Origin: CBEUVQ01 sp965546615
GTDB taxonomy: Bacteria > Bacillota > Desulfotomaculia > Desulfotomaculales > Desulfohalotomaculaceae
DNA length: 64,000 nt
Assembly (NCBI GenBank): GCA_965546615.1
Contig: CBEUVQ010000006.1
Span: forward strand, 19,521-83,520
Reading direction: 5' to 3'
In this document: positions 47,196 to 56,174 of the stretch, in pieces
Numbering within the stretch: position 1 is the stretch's first letter
How the letters are laid out: each line of letters opens with the position of its first letter
Notes under the pieces: generated by a model
Told to the model about the DNA's origin: nothing
The model's input: the letters and a program-made list of their open reading frames with translations, nothing else
The model's database searches: none
Made by a program: the position numbers and the translations under genes

Positions 47196-49163
47196 ATGAT
47201 TTCATTATGCATGATTGTCAAAAATGAAGCCCATTGTTTGGCACGGTGCTTAAAAAGTGCTCAACAGAGTGTTGATGAAATAATTATTGTAGATACCGGC
47301 TCCAATGACGACACTGTACAAATTGCAAAAAAATTTGGCGCTAAGGTGTTTACTTATCGCTGGAATGACGATTTTGCCGCCGCCCGCAATTTTAGCGTTG
47401 AGCAGGCCAGCGGTGACTGGATTCTTTATTTGGATGCCGATGAAGAACTGCTGTTAACAAACTGCAATCAACTGCGGATGTTAACTGCCAACACCGATAC
47501 CGAAGCATACTATTTTCATATTCAAAATCTTGATGATCAGGAGCAAACATTAAGCCACATAAATATACGCCTTTTTAAAAACAAACCATACTACCGCTTC
47601 AGCGGGCGACTGCACGAGCAAATTTTAACTTCTATTATTGAGCATTTGCCGCCAAGCAGCCAGCCGGCAGCTGATTCTCACATCAACATTTTGCATTATG
47701 GTTATTTGACAAAAGAGTTTGTCGGTAAAAATAAAGCGGCCCGCAATTACCGCATTATAAAAAAAATGCTGGCGGAAAGCCCTGACGACCCTTATTTACT
47801 TTACAACTTAGGCAACTGTTTAATCAACTTTGGCGATACTGCCGGGGCAGCCCAATATTTCAAAAGTGCACTGGAAAACATCAATTTAAGTTGTGTCTAT
47901 GCCCCCAGCGTTTTAATCGCATATATTTCTTGTGTATTGAAGTTGGGTGAACCGGCAAAAGCCTATCAATATTTAGAAATCGGCAAACGCGCTTATCCTG
48001 ATTACACCGATCTTTATTTTATCGAAGGAGAGTTTTATCTCCGGCTGGGCCATCTGGAAAAAAGCAAAAAGTGTTTTCAAAAATGTCTTTCCTTGGGAGA
48101 GCAGGTCGGCAGTAAATATACCACACGGGCAGGGGTGGGCAGTTTTGCGCCGATGTTTCAATTGGCCGCTGTCTATCAAATCCAGGGCAACTATGAAAAG
48201 GCTATTGAATATCAAATTGAAGGACTTAAGCTAAAAAATAACGCTTTCAGAGAATGGATTGTGCTGGCCAAGCTGCTGGACTTATATTATGCAGACAAAG
48301 AAAAAGTTTATAATGTTTTAAAACAACTGATAAAGCACAGCGACAAAGCAGCAGAAAAGCTCATCATCGCCCGATTGTTAAATGAAATTGAAGCCTATCA
48401 CTATACAAACAAAGCATTGGCAGGGCTGCAAAACGATGAAGCCCATTATTTAAGAGGGGTGGCTGCGCTAAAATCAGCTCGATATAAGCAGGCTGTCAAC
48501 TATCTGCAGAAAATTTCCGGTTCTACCGGCAAAAAAGAGTTAATTTTAGCTCATTGGCTGGAAAAACCACCGATTGACGCTTCGGAATACCTTCAGAAAA
48601 CAAACTTCCCTAACGAGGAAAGCTGCCAAATCTACCAAGGTGTAAATAAAATATTAACCGGCGGTGCAGATATTATCAATCTGCCGCTGCACAGTAAGGA
48701 TTTTCAACAATTAATCGACCATCTGCTCATTTTAGGCCGCCCTGAACTGGCAGTGAATATTTTGGCAGGTTGTGGCACAGCAGCACCTGCGGCGCTGGTA
48801 AACTTTTTCATGAAATCACCATTTGAGGAATCAACCGCTCTCTGGTTGGAAACGGCAGCAAAAATTGCGTTATACGAGCTGAAAGCAGGCATACTGCAGG
48901 CTGATTACTTTTATTGTTTGGCACGTTATTTTTACCTGAACAAAGAACCGGATAGTGCGCTGCAGATGCTTAACAAAGCAAGCATGATTGAACCGCAGAA
49001 TAAAAAATACCGGCATCTGCAGCTGGAAATATATCAACAACAGACCTTAAATATGCTGCTGGAAGCTCTGCAGCATTATCCGGAAAACAGCACGTTTAAC
49101 AACTATTTAATAGCACTGCAGCAAAAGTTAAAAACCGCCTTTAACTTAAAAGGAGGACATTAA
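47196..49163 (+). CDS. GT2-family glycosyltransferase with TPR repeats
   Basis: Retaining or inverting GT-A glycosyltransferase fused to tetratricopeptide repeats, 655 residues. The N-terminal LCMIVKNEAHCLARCL, DEIIIVDTGSNDDT and WILYLDADEEL (DXD metal site) define the SPOR/SunS-like GT2 group; residues 230-650 are TPR helices. Such proteins in Clostridia are often linked to surface or spore-coat glycosylation. ATG at 47196 follows GAGGTG by seven bases; the annotated frame starts at GTG 47187. Followed by a second, shorter copy. Confidence 0.85.
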   Translation: MISLCMIVKNEAHCLARCLKSAQQSVDEIIIVDTGSNDDTVQIAKKFGAKVFTYRWNDDFAAARNFSVEQASGDWILYLDADEELLLTNCNQLRMLTANTDTEAYYFHIQNLDDQEQTLSHINIRLFKNKPYYRFSGRLHEQILTSIIEHLPPSSQPAADSHINILHYGYLTKEFVGKNKAARNYRIIKKMLAESPDDPYLLYNLGNCLINFGDTAGAAQYFKSALENINLSCVYAPSVLIAYISCVLKLGEPAKAYQYLEIGKRAYPDYTDLYFIEGEFYLRLGHLEKSKKCFQKCLSLGEQVGSKYTTRAGVGSFAPMFQLAAVYQIQGNYEKAIEYQIEGLKLKNNAFREWIVLAKLLDLYYADKEKVYNVLKQLIKHSDKAAEKLIIARLLNEIEAYHYTNKALAGLQNDEAHYLRGVAALKSARYKQAVNYLQKISGSTGKKELILAHWLEKPPIDASEYLQKTNFPNEESCQIYQGVNKILTGGADIINLPLHSKDFQQLIDHLLILGRPELAVNILAGCGTAAPAALVNFFMKSPFEESTALWLETAAKIALYELKAGILQADYFYCLARYFYLNKEPDSALQMLNKASMIEPQNKKYRHLQLEIYQQQTLNMLLEALQHYPENSTFNNYLIALQQKLKTAFNLKGGH

Positions 49164-49164
49164 C

Positions 49165-50334
49165 ATGACGGCGTTAAGTCTTTGCATTATTGCCAAAAAT
49201 GAAGAACAACAAATTTCCCGCTGCATAAACAGCGCCAAAGCCTATGTTGACCAAATTGTGGTGGTTGATACCGGCTCTGCTGACGCAACTGCCCAAGCAG
49301 CCAAAGAATTGGGGGCAGAAGTATATCATGCCAAATGGCAGGACGATTTCAGCCTTGCCCGCAACCGGTCTTTAGAATATGCCAAAGGTGACTGGGTTTT
49401 AATTTTAGACTGTGATGAAGAATTAGATCAAAATACCGCCCCGCTTTTAAAAGAAGCAATTGCCCAAGAAGACTATGTCGGTTATTGGCTGAACTGCATC
49501 AACATTTATCACGGACGCCCGCATAACATTTTTCAAGCTTTCAGGTTGTTTCGCAATCGGCCTCAGTTTCGGTTTGAAAGCCCCATTCATGAACAAATTC
49601 TGCCGTCAGTATTAAAATACTCTTCAAAAGAGCAAATCGGTCGGCTGGCAGTGAGCATTTATCATTATGGTTATGAACCGGATGCGATTAAACAGCACAA
49701 CAAAATTCTCCGCAATATTCGCCTGCTGCAAAAAGCCCGCAAGCAGTACGGTGACGCCGGCTTTGTTAATTACTATTTAGGGGTGGAATATCAGCGTCTT
49801 GGTCAGTGGCAAACCGCCCGGCAGTATTTCTTAAAATCGCTCGTCAACAGCAGTGATGACGCTTCCTACAAGCCAACACTGATTAAAAACATCGCCCAGT
49901 GCTGCCTGAAACTGGATAAACCGCTCCAAGCGTTAAAAATAATTGAGCAGTATTTAAGCAGGTATCCCGATTATACTGATTTAGTTTACCTTCAAGGTGT
50001 CGTGCTGCTGCAGCTCGGTCAGTATCAAAAGGCATTAAACTGCATGAATCGCTGTCTGATGCTGGGGCCGTCACCGATTAAATATTTAAGTACACCGGAC
50101 ATCGGCAATTACCTGCCCAAGCAATTTATTAACAGTGTAGTTAAAGGACTGATTGATGAAGCGCAGGTGCAAATAGAAAATCAGAACCATGCCGAGGCAT
50201 TTCGCTTATTAAATATTGTCTTTCAGCAGCTGAAAATAACACCCAGTGAAAACACTTATCATGCTTTGTTAAATACTATGTTTTACCTGCTTAATAACTG
50301 TTCTGACCAATCAACATGTTCTGCAGATAAATAA
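49165..50334 (+). CDS. GT2-family glycosyltransferase with TPR repeats, shorter paralogue
   Basis: 389 residues, one base after the preceding glycosyltransferase stop, with AAAGGAGG upstream. Same N-terminal motifs (LCIIAKNEEQQISRC, QIVVVDTGSADAT, WVLILDCDEEL) with an Asp-Cys-Asp variant of the DXD site, and a shorter TPR tail. Paralogous to the upstream gene with about 40% identity by eye over the catalytic part. The two could act on successive residues of one glycan. Confidence 0.85.
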   Translation: MTALSLCIIAKNEEQQISRCINSAKAYVDQIVVVDTGSADATAQAAKELGAEVYHAKWQDDFSLARNRSLEYAKGDWVLILDCDEELDQNTAPLLKEAIAQEDYVGYWLNCINIYHGRPHNIFQAFRLFRNRPQFRFESPIHEQILPSVLKYSSKEQIGRLAVSIYHYGYEPDAIKQHNKILRNIRLLQKARKQYGDAGFVNYYLGVEYQRLGQWQTARQYFLKSLVNSSDDASYKPTLIKNIAQCCLKLDKPLQALKIIEQYLSRYPDYTDLVYLQGVVLLQLGQYQKALNCMNRCLMLGPSPIKYLSTPDIGNYLPKQFINSVVKGLIDEAQVQIENQNHAEAFRLLNIVFQQLKITPSENTYHALLNTMFYLLNNCSDQSTCSADK

Positions 50335-50535
50335 CTTTCCGTCTGCGTCCTGTTTTAAAGCTCAGATATAAACAAAGCTTCAGCTGATGATAATTTCATG
50401 GAAAAATTCAGCCGTTGACAATTCTTTTTAGAGAATATTGGGCGGAAGACAACATGATGCGCTGTTATGACGATTTGAAACAAATATAACAAAATGTTAT
50501 TTAAAATATAATACTTTGTATGATATAATTGATTT
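50335..50535. other. Intergenic region before the tRNA gene
   Basis: No gene seen. It holds an AT-rich run and the tRNA promoter at its end; a TTGACA at 50414-50419 has no matching -10. Confidence 0.4.
50501..50529 (+). promoter_or_regulatory. Promoter of the SelC-like tRNA gene
   Basis: A perfect -10 TATAAT (50524-50529), 17 bp downstream of TTAAAA (50501-50506). The expected transcription start coincides with G1 of the tRNA, so the transcript may have no 5' leader. Confidence 0.6.
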
Positions 50536-50632
50536 GGGGAGAACGGGGGTGGTCCCCCCTATGGACTGCAAATCCATGAGCCGACCTGAAAAGCGGGCCG
50601 GAGTCCGGTTCGATTCCGACTTCTCCCCTCCA
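50536..50632 (+). tRNA. Selenocysteine-tRNA-like cysteine tRNA (anticodon GCA, U73)
   Basis: 97-nt tRNA with encoded CCA. Acceptor stem GGGGAGAA/TTCTCCCC is 8 bp, one longer than usual. D-stem GGGGG/CCCCC closes a 4-nt loop TGGT, with only one nucleotide (C50544) between acceptor and D-stem. Anticodon stem ATGGA/TCCAT encloses CTGCAAA, giving anticodon GCA (50568-50570). A variable arm of about 20 nt follows. The T-arm has loop TTCGATT and five pairs interrupted by one bulged C (50605 or 50606). All architectural points match bacterial tRNA-Sec, yet anticodon GCA and discriminator T (50629) are the identity set of tRNA-Cys. SerRS normally needs G73 and SelC has anticodon UCA, so CysRS charging is the likely outcome. 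Similar SelC-like cysteine tRNAs have been reported in delta-proteobacteria (recalled). Confidence 0.9.
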
Positions 50633-50660
50633 AGCAAAATTACTGCCGGCATAAAATCAA

Positions 50661-50691
50661 AGCCCCTGCGGTTAAAACAACCTCAGGGGTT
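50661..50691. terminator. Terminator between the tRNA and the convergent phosphatase gene
   Basis: AGCCCCTGCGGTT pairs with AACCTCAGGGGT, one mismatch. It can end both converging transcripts; the T run is short on both sides. Confidence 0.6.
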
Positions 50692-50714
50692 TCATATATT
50701 GCGCTTTTTTATTT

Positions 50715-51329
50715 TTATTTCGGTAATATGCTGTAAACTTTGTTTAGCAATCTGATTTTGTAATCATCTTTCCGTTGAACAATAATATTTAAACAGCCAT
50801 AATCCTGGGATATAACAAACATTTTGTTCAGCGGAATACCCATCAAACTGCAAAGTATCACTCTGTTTACACCTGCATGACCGACAATAATAATGTTTCC
50901 TTTAGTCTTTTGGCAGATATTATCAAAGAGCGGCATTACCCGATCTCTGACATCACTGAAGCTTTCACCGCCAGCGGTGCGGTAGTTGACGATATCTTCA
51001 CCCCGTTTTTTGAATTCTTTCGGATAAAACCGGCGTATTTCTTCAAAGGATTTGCCTTCCCACTCTCCCAAATTTATCTCACGCAGTTCCTTCAGCGGCG
51101 TTATAGCTGTATTTTGTTTACCCGCCACTGTTTGCGCGGTATTGACGGACCGCTTAAGATCACTGCAAAAAATTCGCGCTATCGGCACGCAGCTTAATTC
51201 TCGATGTAAAAAGTGTGCCTGCTTAATGCCCCTGCTGCTGAGAGGAAGATCTGTTTGACCGATAAAAGATTTTTTACCCGGACCCTGAATCTCGCCATGC
51301 CGAACTAAATAAATTAAGCGTTGTTCCAT
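50715..51329 (-). CDS. Histidine phosphatase family protein (phosphoglycerate-mutase-like)
   Basis: Last gene of the molybdenum hydroxylase operon. The catalytic RHG motif YLVRHGEIQGP near residues 7-17, the second His in VGHAGVNRVILC, and Arg-containing LREINLGEWEG place it in the PhoE/CobC branch. 204 residues. The start overlaps the NTP-transferase stop by 16 bp. Role in the cluster is unknown; it may remove a phosphate from a cofactor precursor. Confidence 0.85.
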   Translation of the reverse strand: MEQRLIYLVRHGEIQGPGKKSFIGQTDLPLSSRGIKQAHFLHRELSCVPIARIFCSDLKRSVNTAQTVAGKQNTAITPLKELREINLGEWEGKSFEEIRRFYPKEFKKRGEDIVNYRTAGGESFSDVRDRVMPLFDNICQKTKGNIIIVGHAGVNRVILCSLMGIPLNKMFVISQDYGCLNIIVQRKDDYKIRLLNKVYSILPK

Positions 51330-52453
51330 GTCTCAACCTTCTCATCCAAGCACCGGCTGCCCAAAAGTTCCTTGACACGCCGATAAATAGTTGCTGCATT
51401 CCGCCGTCGACTCAGCACTTTAGCCATTATTTCCGGGTTGTGGACACACCTTTCCTCTGCTTCTTTAAATCTTTCTTCTAAAGAAACCACCCGGTCTTCC
51501 TTTACTAACTTATCTGCCAGATAAACTATTTGCGCCTCGGTCACACAATCATCCGCATGTAATTTGATGTCGTTGTGACATGCCACTATTTCCGCCACAC
51601 TATGATATCCCAAACGCTTAATAATTTCCGCACCTTTTTCAGCATGGTTTGGTTGTCCTTTAGCAATATCATGGAGCAGTGCGGCAGCATTTATTAAATC
51701 TCCGTCTAAACAACAACCTGCTTGATTGAGCTGATCGGCCAAACTGGCTGCAACTTTGGCAACAGCTGCGGAATGATTGATAACTTTAACCGATACACCA
51801 AATTTATTTAATATTTCTGCACACTCAGCTGCATCAGGCAGCTGCTCATTATAGTTATTGTCATAGTAAGAAAGGACTTGGTGGTAATCTTTTTTGGTAT
51901 CCATATCTAAGGTAACACCTTTATCATTCACCGGTATATCCAACGAATCAGCATTATAACTGTTCAACAAACCTCTTAATCCCCCTGATCCCTGCCAACA
52001 AACAATTTTTTCTTTGTACTTGGCAGATATTAACGGCGGATGCCCCCTACTACCATAATAACAGGGATAAATTATTCCTTTTCGGCTGTTTTTATAAGCA
52101 CACAGCAGTCTCCGGAGGGTTTTTACCTGCACTAAAGGAATATCTGCCGGCCAAATAAAAAAAGCGCTCACATCATTTTCCAAGCTGTTTACCCCGGCAA
52201 TTATTGATGAAAACATACCTGCTGCATACCGTTCGTTGTAGATTGTTTTGACATCGTAATTCTTTAGTACCGCACATAGACTGTCTGCATTATGCCCGAC
52301 AACCACTCGAACATCTCGAACGCCGGCGTGCAATAAAGTATTTATCGGTTTCTCTATTACCCGCCCTTCCCCTAAAGGTAACAGCGGTTTAAAGGAGTGC
52401 ATGCGGCTGGAAAAACCCGCTGCCACAACTAAAGCAGCTATTTTATCGCTCAC
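51314..52453 (-). CDS. MobA-like nucleotidyltransferase fused to an HD domain (DVU_1551-like)
   Basis: Residues 1-200 form a MobA/MocA-type NTP transferase (VVAAGFSSRMHSFKPLLPLG, WPADIPLV); residues 215-375 are an HD domain (ALLHDIAKGQPNHAE, HNDIKLHADDCV) as in metal-dependent phosphohydrolases. MobA and MocA enzymes add CMP or GMP to molybdopterin, so this is likely a cofactor-maturation enzyme; the HD fusion is unusual and resembles the D. vulgaris DVU_1551 family (recalled). GTG start overlapping the xdhC stop (GTGA). 379 residues. Confidence 0.85.
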   Translation of the reverse strand: MSDKIAALVVAAGFSSRMHSFKPLLPLGEGRVIEKPINTLLHAGVRDVRVVVGHNADSLCAVLKNYDVKTIYNERYAAGMFSSIIAGVNSLENDVSAFFIWPADIPLVQVKTLRRLLCAYKNSRKGIIYPCYYGSRGHPPLISAKYKEKIVCWQGSGGLRGLLNSYNADSLDIPVNDKGVTLDMDTKKDYHQVLSYYDNNYNEQLPDAAECAEILNKFGVSVKVINHSAAVAKVAASLADQLNQAGCCLDGDLINAAALLHDIAKGQPNHAEKGAEIIKRLGYHSVAEIVACHNDIKLHADDCVTEAQIVYLADKLVKEDRVVSLEERFKEAEERCVHNPEIMAKVLSRRRNAATIYRRVKELLGSRCLDEKVETWNNA

Positions 52454-53496
52454 TTGTTTAATTCCGCCCTAACTTTTATTAGTTCAGCAGCGATACTGAC
52501 AGCGATTTCTTCGGGAGTTTCAGCATTAATTTCTAAGCCAATAGGCGAATACACCCTGGCCAGATCATTTTTACTAAATCCTTCGTTTAACAGTGCATTG
52601 TAGATTGCATCCCGCTTTCTTTTGCTGCCAATCATGCCAATATAACCGGCTTCGGTTGATAATGCCTGCTGCAGTACCGTTTTATCGTGGGCGTGCCCTC
52701 TGGTGACAATAACAATAAAACTATCGCTGTCAATGTCGAGATTATCAAATGCCTGCTCAAATGAAGGCAGCACCAGCACCCGGTCGGCAGCGGGAAATCT
52801 GGACCGGCTGGCAAATTCTGCCCGGTCATCCAGCACTACTATGTTAAAGTCAACCGTTGACGCCACAGCGCATAATTTTTGGGATACATGCCCGGCGCCG
52901 AATATATACAATGTATTGGCATTATAAATCGGCTCCACCAAATATTTATCATTGTTAATCGTCAATACTTGAGGATATCTCCCCTTACTGACATTAAATA
53001 CCATATCCACCGCATCAGCAGGCAGCAGCTGCTGTTGAACAGCCGCATTTCTTTGAAGCAATAAATGCCTGTTAATGATTTGATCGGTGGCGCTGTCATA
53101 AAACTTAGTTACCAGCACCGCTTTATGGCGATTTTGCTGACAGTCCAGCAGTTGGCTGTAAACAGCTCTTACGTGATCGTTCAAACCATCCAAGCATTCA
53201 ATCAACACTTCCATTTGCCCGCCGCAGATCATATCCATTTGGCTAACATCGCTGCCTTTAAGGTTAAAACTTTCCACAATCGGTATACCGTCTGACAGCA
53301 CTTGCGCTGCCAGCTGCTGCACTTTCGCCTCCACAACACCGCCGCCGACAGTACCGATAATACTTCCATCCCGCTGTACAATCATTTTACTGCCGGCTGT
53401 ACGGGGAGAAGAACCGACATTACTCAATATTGTAGCTAAAGCAATTTTTTCACCGGCATTTAACAATTTCATTATGCTTTGATAAATATCAGCCAT
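52450..53496 (-). CDS. XdhC/CoxI-family molybdenum hydroxylase maturation factor
   Basis: 348-residue protein. XdhC proteins bind molybdopterin cofactor and assist its sulfuration and insertion into xanthine-dehydrogenase-family enzymes. N-terminal XdhC/CoxI domain (KIALATILSNVGSSPRTAGSKM) and C-terminal Rossmann domain (YIFGAGHVSQKLC, VIVTRGHAHD). Adjacent to the NTP-transferase and only a few genes from the aldehyde oxidoreductase, its most likely client. High certainty for the family. Confidence 0.92.
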   Translation of the reverse strand: MADIYQSIMKLLNAGEKIALATILSNVGSSPRTAGSKMIVQRDGSIIGTVGGGVVEAKVQQLAAQVLSDGIPIVESFNLKGSDVSQMDMICGGQMEVLIECLDGLNDHVRAVYSQLLDCQQNRHKAVLVTKFYDSATDQIINRHLLLQRNAAVQQQLLPADAVDMVFNVSKGRYPQVLTINNDKYLVEPIYNANTLYIFGAGHVSQKLCAVASTVDFNIVVLDDRAEFASRSRFPAADRVLVLPSFEQAFDNLDIDSDSFIVIVTRGHAHDKTVLQQALSTEAGYIGMIGSKRKRDAIYNALLNEGFSKNDLARVYSPIGLEINAETPEEIAVSIAAELIKVRAELNK

Positions 53497-53500
53497 TAAA

Positions 53501-54823
53501 TTACCACCTATCTCTTAAATCTTGAAAAGTTCTTTTTAAAGTACCTTTGTTTGACCAGTCAGCTTCGGTAAAGCTGACAGTACCTATATGCAGAATTCCT
53601 CTGGCAGCGGCTTCCGCTACCGGTGGAACTTGGTACAATAGCTGCTTAATTAATGTTTCTGCAGCTTGCGCATTTGAATTCGGCAGCAAACTTACTTCTA
53701 AATTTAATATATTAATTTGGCCTTCTGCAGTAACATTAACACGGAAATCCAGTACTTCTTTAACGGTAAAGACGGCTTCATCAAGCTGGGACAGCGACAA
53801 CTGCAGATTCGGTGCCAAGGTAATAACATTTGCTAATCGTCCGGCCACCTTATCCATCCGCAGCAGCACCGAACCACAGCGACAGCGTTCCGGAATAAAT
53901 CTGGCTTTATCTCCGGTAGCATAACGAATTAAAGGCATCCCCACTCTGGTCAGTGTGGTAAACACCACTTCTCCCTCCTCTCCGGGAGGAAGCGGCAGGC
54001 CGCTCTGCGGGTCGACAATTTCAAAGTACAAATCAGCTTCCCGCAGGTGATAACCATCCAAAGCGGCACATTCCACACCGCCGCCCAAACCCATTTCCGT
54101 CATTCCGTAATGGTTGTACACTTGACACTGCCAAATGCGCTTCAGTTCCTGCACAACAGCTGTCGGTACATAGTCGGTACTGAGTAATACGCTTTTTAAT
54201 TGAAGCGGCCGGATAATCTCACTATGCTTTGCCAATGCCAGCACCTGTACCGGAATTCCCACTATTGATGTAATTTCCTCTTCATGTAAAATTTTTATAG
54301 CAGCTTTGACATCCTGCAGCGGTCCATGCAGCACTCCGACAACACCGAATTCAGCCAGCGCTTTTTTTAATAAATCCCCCACACTGCCCGGTCTTTCTCC
54401 CGGCAGCATAATTAACACCCTGTCTCCCGGTGCCACCAATGCCGCCATGCCGTAGTGAAAAAAATCAACGGTCAGCTGCTGATCAGCTGCAGTAAAATAA
54501 ATCCGCTTACCGCTGCCGGTGGTACCCGAAGTCTGCAGCGTTACAACCCGGCTGATTTCACTTTGAGAGACACATAAAAAATCATAAGGATTGTGCTGAA
54601 TGTCCGCACTTGTGGTAATTGGCAGTTGAGTGATATCGCCCAGCTGCCTTAACGGAAAATTTTTCAAACCGCTTAGTTTCCGGCGATAAAAACTGCTTCT
54701 TTCTTTGGCCCAAGCAATAGTTTTGTTCAGCTGCTGCAGCTGGTAAGCACTAATTGCCTCCCGGGTTAATTTACTGCACCCGATCTTTTTTTGAATCCAG
54801 CCCTCCAACGGAGTTATTTCCAT
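53501..54823 (-). CDS. AMP-dependent CoA-ligase-like protein (phenylacetate-CoA ligase fold, DVU_1553-like)
   Basis: Adenylate-forming enzyme of 440 residues. The P-loop TSGTTGSGKR near 117-126, the acid-activating YGMTEMGLGGGVEC and TLTRVGMPLIRYATGD are typical of PaaK-like ligases, but the sequence is short of the canonical C-terminal subdomain motifs. It probably activates a carboxylate, possibly of a cofactor or a tRNA-linked residue, but nothing in the sequence gives the substrate. ATG overlaps the end of the radical SAM gene by 53 bp in another frame. Confidence 0.82.
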   Translation of the reverse strand: MEITPLEGWIQKKIGCSKLTREAISAYQLQQLNKTIAWAKERSSFYRRKLSGLKNFPLRQLGDITQLPITTSADIQHNPYDFLCVSQSEISRVVTLQTSGTTGSGKRIYFTAADQQLTVDFFHYGMAALVAPGDRVLIMLPGERPGSVGDLLKKALAEFGVVGVLHGPLQDVKAAIKILHEEEITSIVGIPVQVLALAKHSEIIRPLQLKSVLLSTDYVPTAVVQELKRIWQCQVYNHYGMTEMGLGGGVECAALDGYHLREADLYFEIVDPQSGLPLPPGEEGEVVFTTLTRVGMPLIRYATGDKARFIPERCRCGSVLLRMDKVAGRLANVITLAPNLQLSLSQLDEAVFTVKEVLDFRVNVTAEGQINILNLEVSLLPNSNAQAAETLIKQLLYQVPPVAEAAARGILHIGTVSFTEADWSNKGTLKRTFQDLRDRW

Positions 54824-56174
54824 GCTGCTTCCCCCTGTATAATCCGGTGCCGCTGCTGTCCGTCAAATTATAGGCGCAAAAAGGAATGATATTCCCTTTA
54901 TAACTGACTACATGAATGCAGCAGTCCCGCAGCCGTTCTAAATCGATGTTCCAGACATCTTGAAAAGCCATCCCCGATATTGTAAACGAGTGGGTTTTTA
55001 ACCGCTGCAGAAATACATCCCAACCGCCAAAATCAATTTGCCTGTTTAATTTTAATTCCGGATAAGACCAATACTTGGCGACAAACCGCCGTGCCTTTCT
55101 TGAGCCTTCTGCTGCCGGCTCAACAGTGCTGCAGCATCCGGATTTTTTTTCCGACCAGCACATCAACTTTCCGTCCGGCATCAGTACAAAGTTGCCGTGG
55201 AATGAACAAAAAGCATTTTCACATCCCGGCGGGCGAAAATTATCCGGTGCAGTCAATCCCGCTGTCTGCTCGCAGATGGCCGTTATTACCTCGGGAATGG
55301 TAATGCGCTGTTCGTCCTTAGGCGGCTCCGGGTAGCGCCCAAAATAACTGACCGGTTGAAAATGCACTCCCCTGATGCCGGGCACATATTTCAAAGCAAA
55401 CTTAATGATATCACCGACATTATCTGTATTAACCCCCGGCACCAGCGTAGGTACCAACACCACGCCGATATTTTCAGCGATACAATTTTCTATCGCGGCA
55501 ATTTTTTCTGCCAGCAGGTCACGTCCTCTCAATGCTTGATAAATGCCGGACTTGGTACCGTCAAACTGCAGAAAAACTGAAGACAGCCCTGCTTCTTTTA
55601 GGTCTTTAACATAGTTTTTGTCCTCAGCCAAACGGATACCGTTGGTATTAAGCTGAATAAAATTAAATCCCATTTGGCGTCCGACAGCCACTATTTGCGC
55701 CAAGTCATTCCGCACTGTCGGCTCGCCGCCGGAAATCTGTACGTTGTACGGACCGCCTGCATCAAGCAATCTTTGATACCAGCCTTTAATGACCGTTAGG
55801 TCAGGGTCATGCTTTGGGTTTGATCCGGCATCAGCAAAGCAGAAGGTACATTTTAAATTGCAGCGTTCAGTTACTTCCAACAGTGCGGTACAGGTGTGCT
55901 GGCGATGGTCGGCACATAAACCGCAGTCAAAAGGGCACCCTTTATCTGTCTCTGTAAAGCACACTTTTGGGGCAGAAGGTATTTTCGGACGCCTCCAAGA
56001 CTGATATTCCGGCTGCCCGCGCCACAATACCACTTGAAAAAAACCGTGTTCAGGACAGGTTTTTTCCATATAGATATTTTGGCCCCGCAGCACTTTGTAA
56101 GCAGTTAACTTCCGCAAGCAGTGCGGGCAAAGACTTTCCGTCGTGCCGATTACTGTTTTTTGATTTTTACTCAT
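54771..56174 (-). CDS. Radical SAM protein TrsS-like (selenoprotein family, here with Cys)
   Basis: 467 residues. The radical SAM triad CNLKCTFC is near 106-113. A separate N-terminal Cys motif SLCPHC (near 15-20) and CPEHGFF look like a metal-binding head, and many orthologues use selenocysteine at one of the first positions, as far as I remember; here both codons are TGC. SPASM-like Cys ligands (CENAFCSFHG, CWSEKKSGCC, CCIHV) occupy the C-terminal part. The family is named TrsS in some databases (recalled). Start ATG 56174 preceded by GGTGA; the reading frame extends to 56183. Substrate unknown. Confidence 0.85.
   Translation of the reverse strand: MSKNQKTVIGTTESLCPHCLRKLTAYKVLRGQNIYMEKTCPEHGFFQVVLWRGQPEYQSWRRPKIPSAPKVCFTETDKGCPFDCGLCADHRQHTCTALLEVTERCNLKCTFCFADAGSNPKHDPDLTVIKGWYQRLLDAGGPYNVQISGGEPTVRNDLAQIVAVGRQMGFNFIQLNTNGIRLAEDKNYVKDLKEAGLSSVFLQFDGTKSGIYQALRGRDLLAEKIAAIENCIAENIGVVLVPTLVPGVNTDNVGDIIKFALKYVPGIRGVHFQPVSYFGRYPEPPKDEQRITIPEVITAICEQTAGLTAPDNFRPPGCENAFCSFHGNFVLMPDGKLMCWSEKKSGCCSTVEPAAEGSRKARRFVAKYWSYPELKLNRQIDFGGWDVFLQRLKTHSFTISGMAFQDVWNIDLERLRDCCIHVVSYKGNIIPFCAYNLTDSSGTGLYRGKQHGNNSVGGLDSKKDRVQ

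Noticed and set aside
50536..50632. Calling the tRNA a selenocysteine tRNA
   Set aside because: The anticodon is GCA, not TCA, and the discriminator is T instead of G. No SelA, SelB or SelD gene was recognised in the window.
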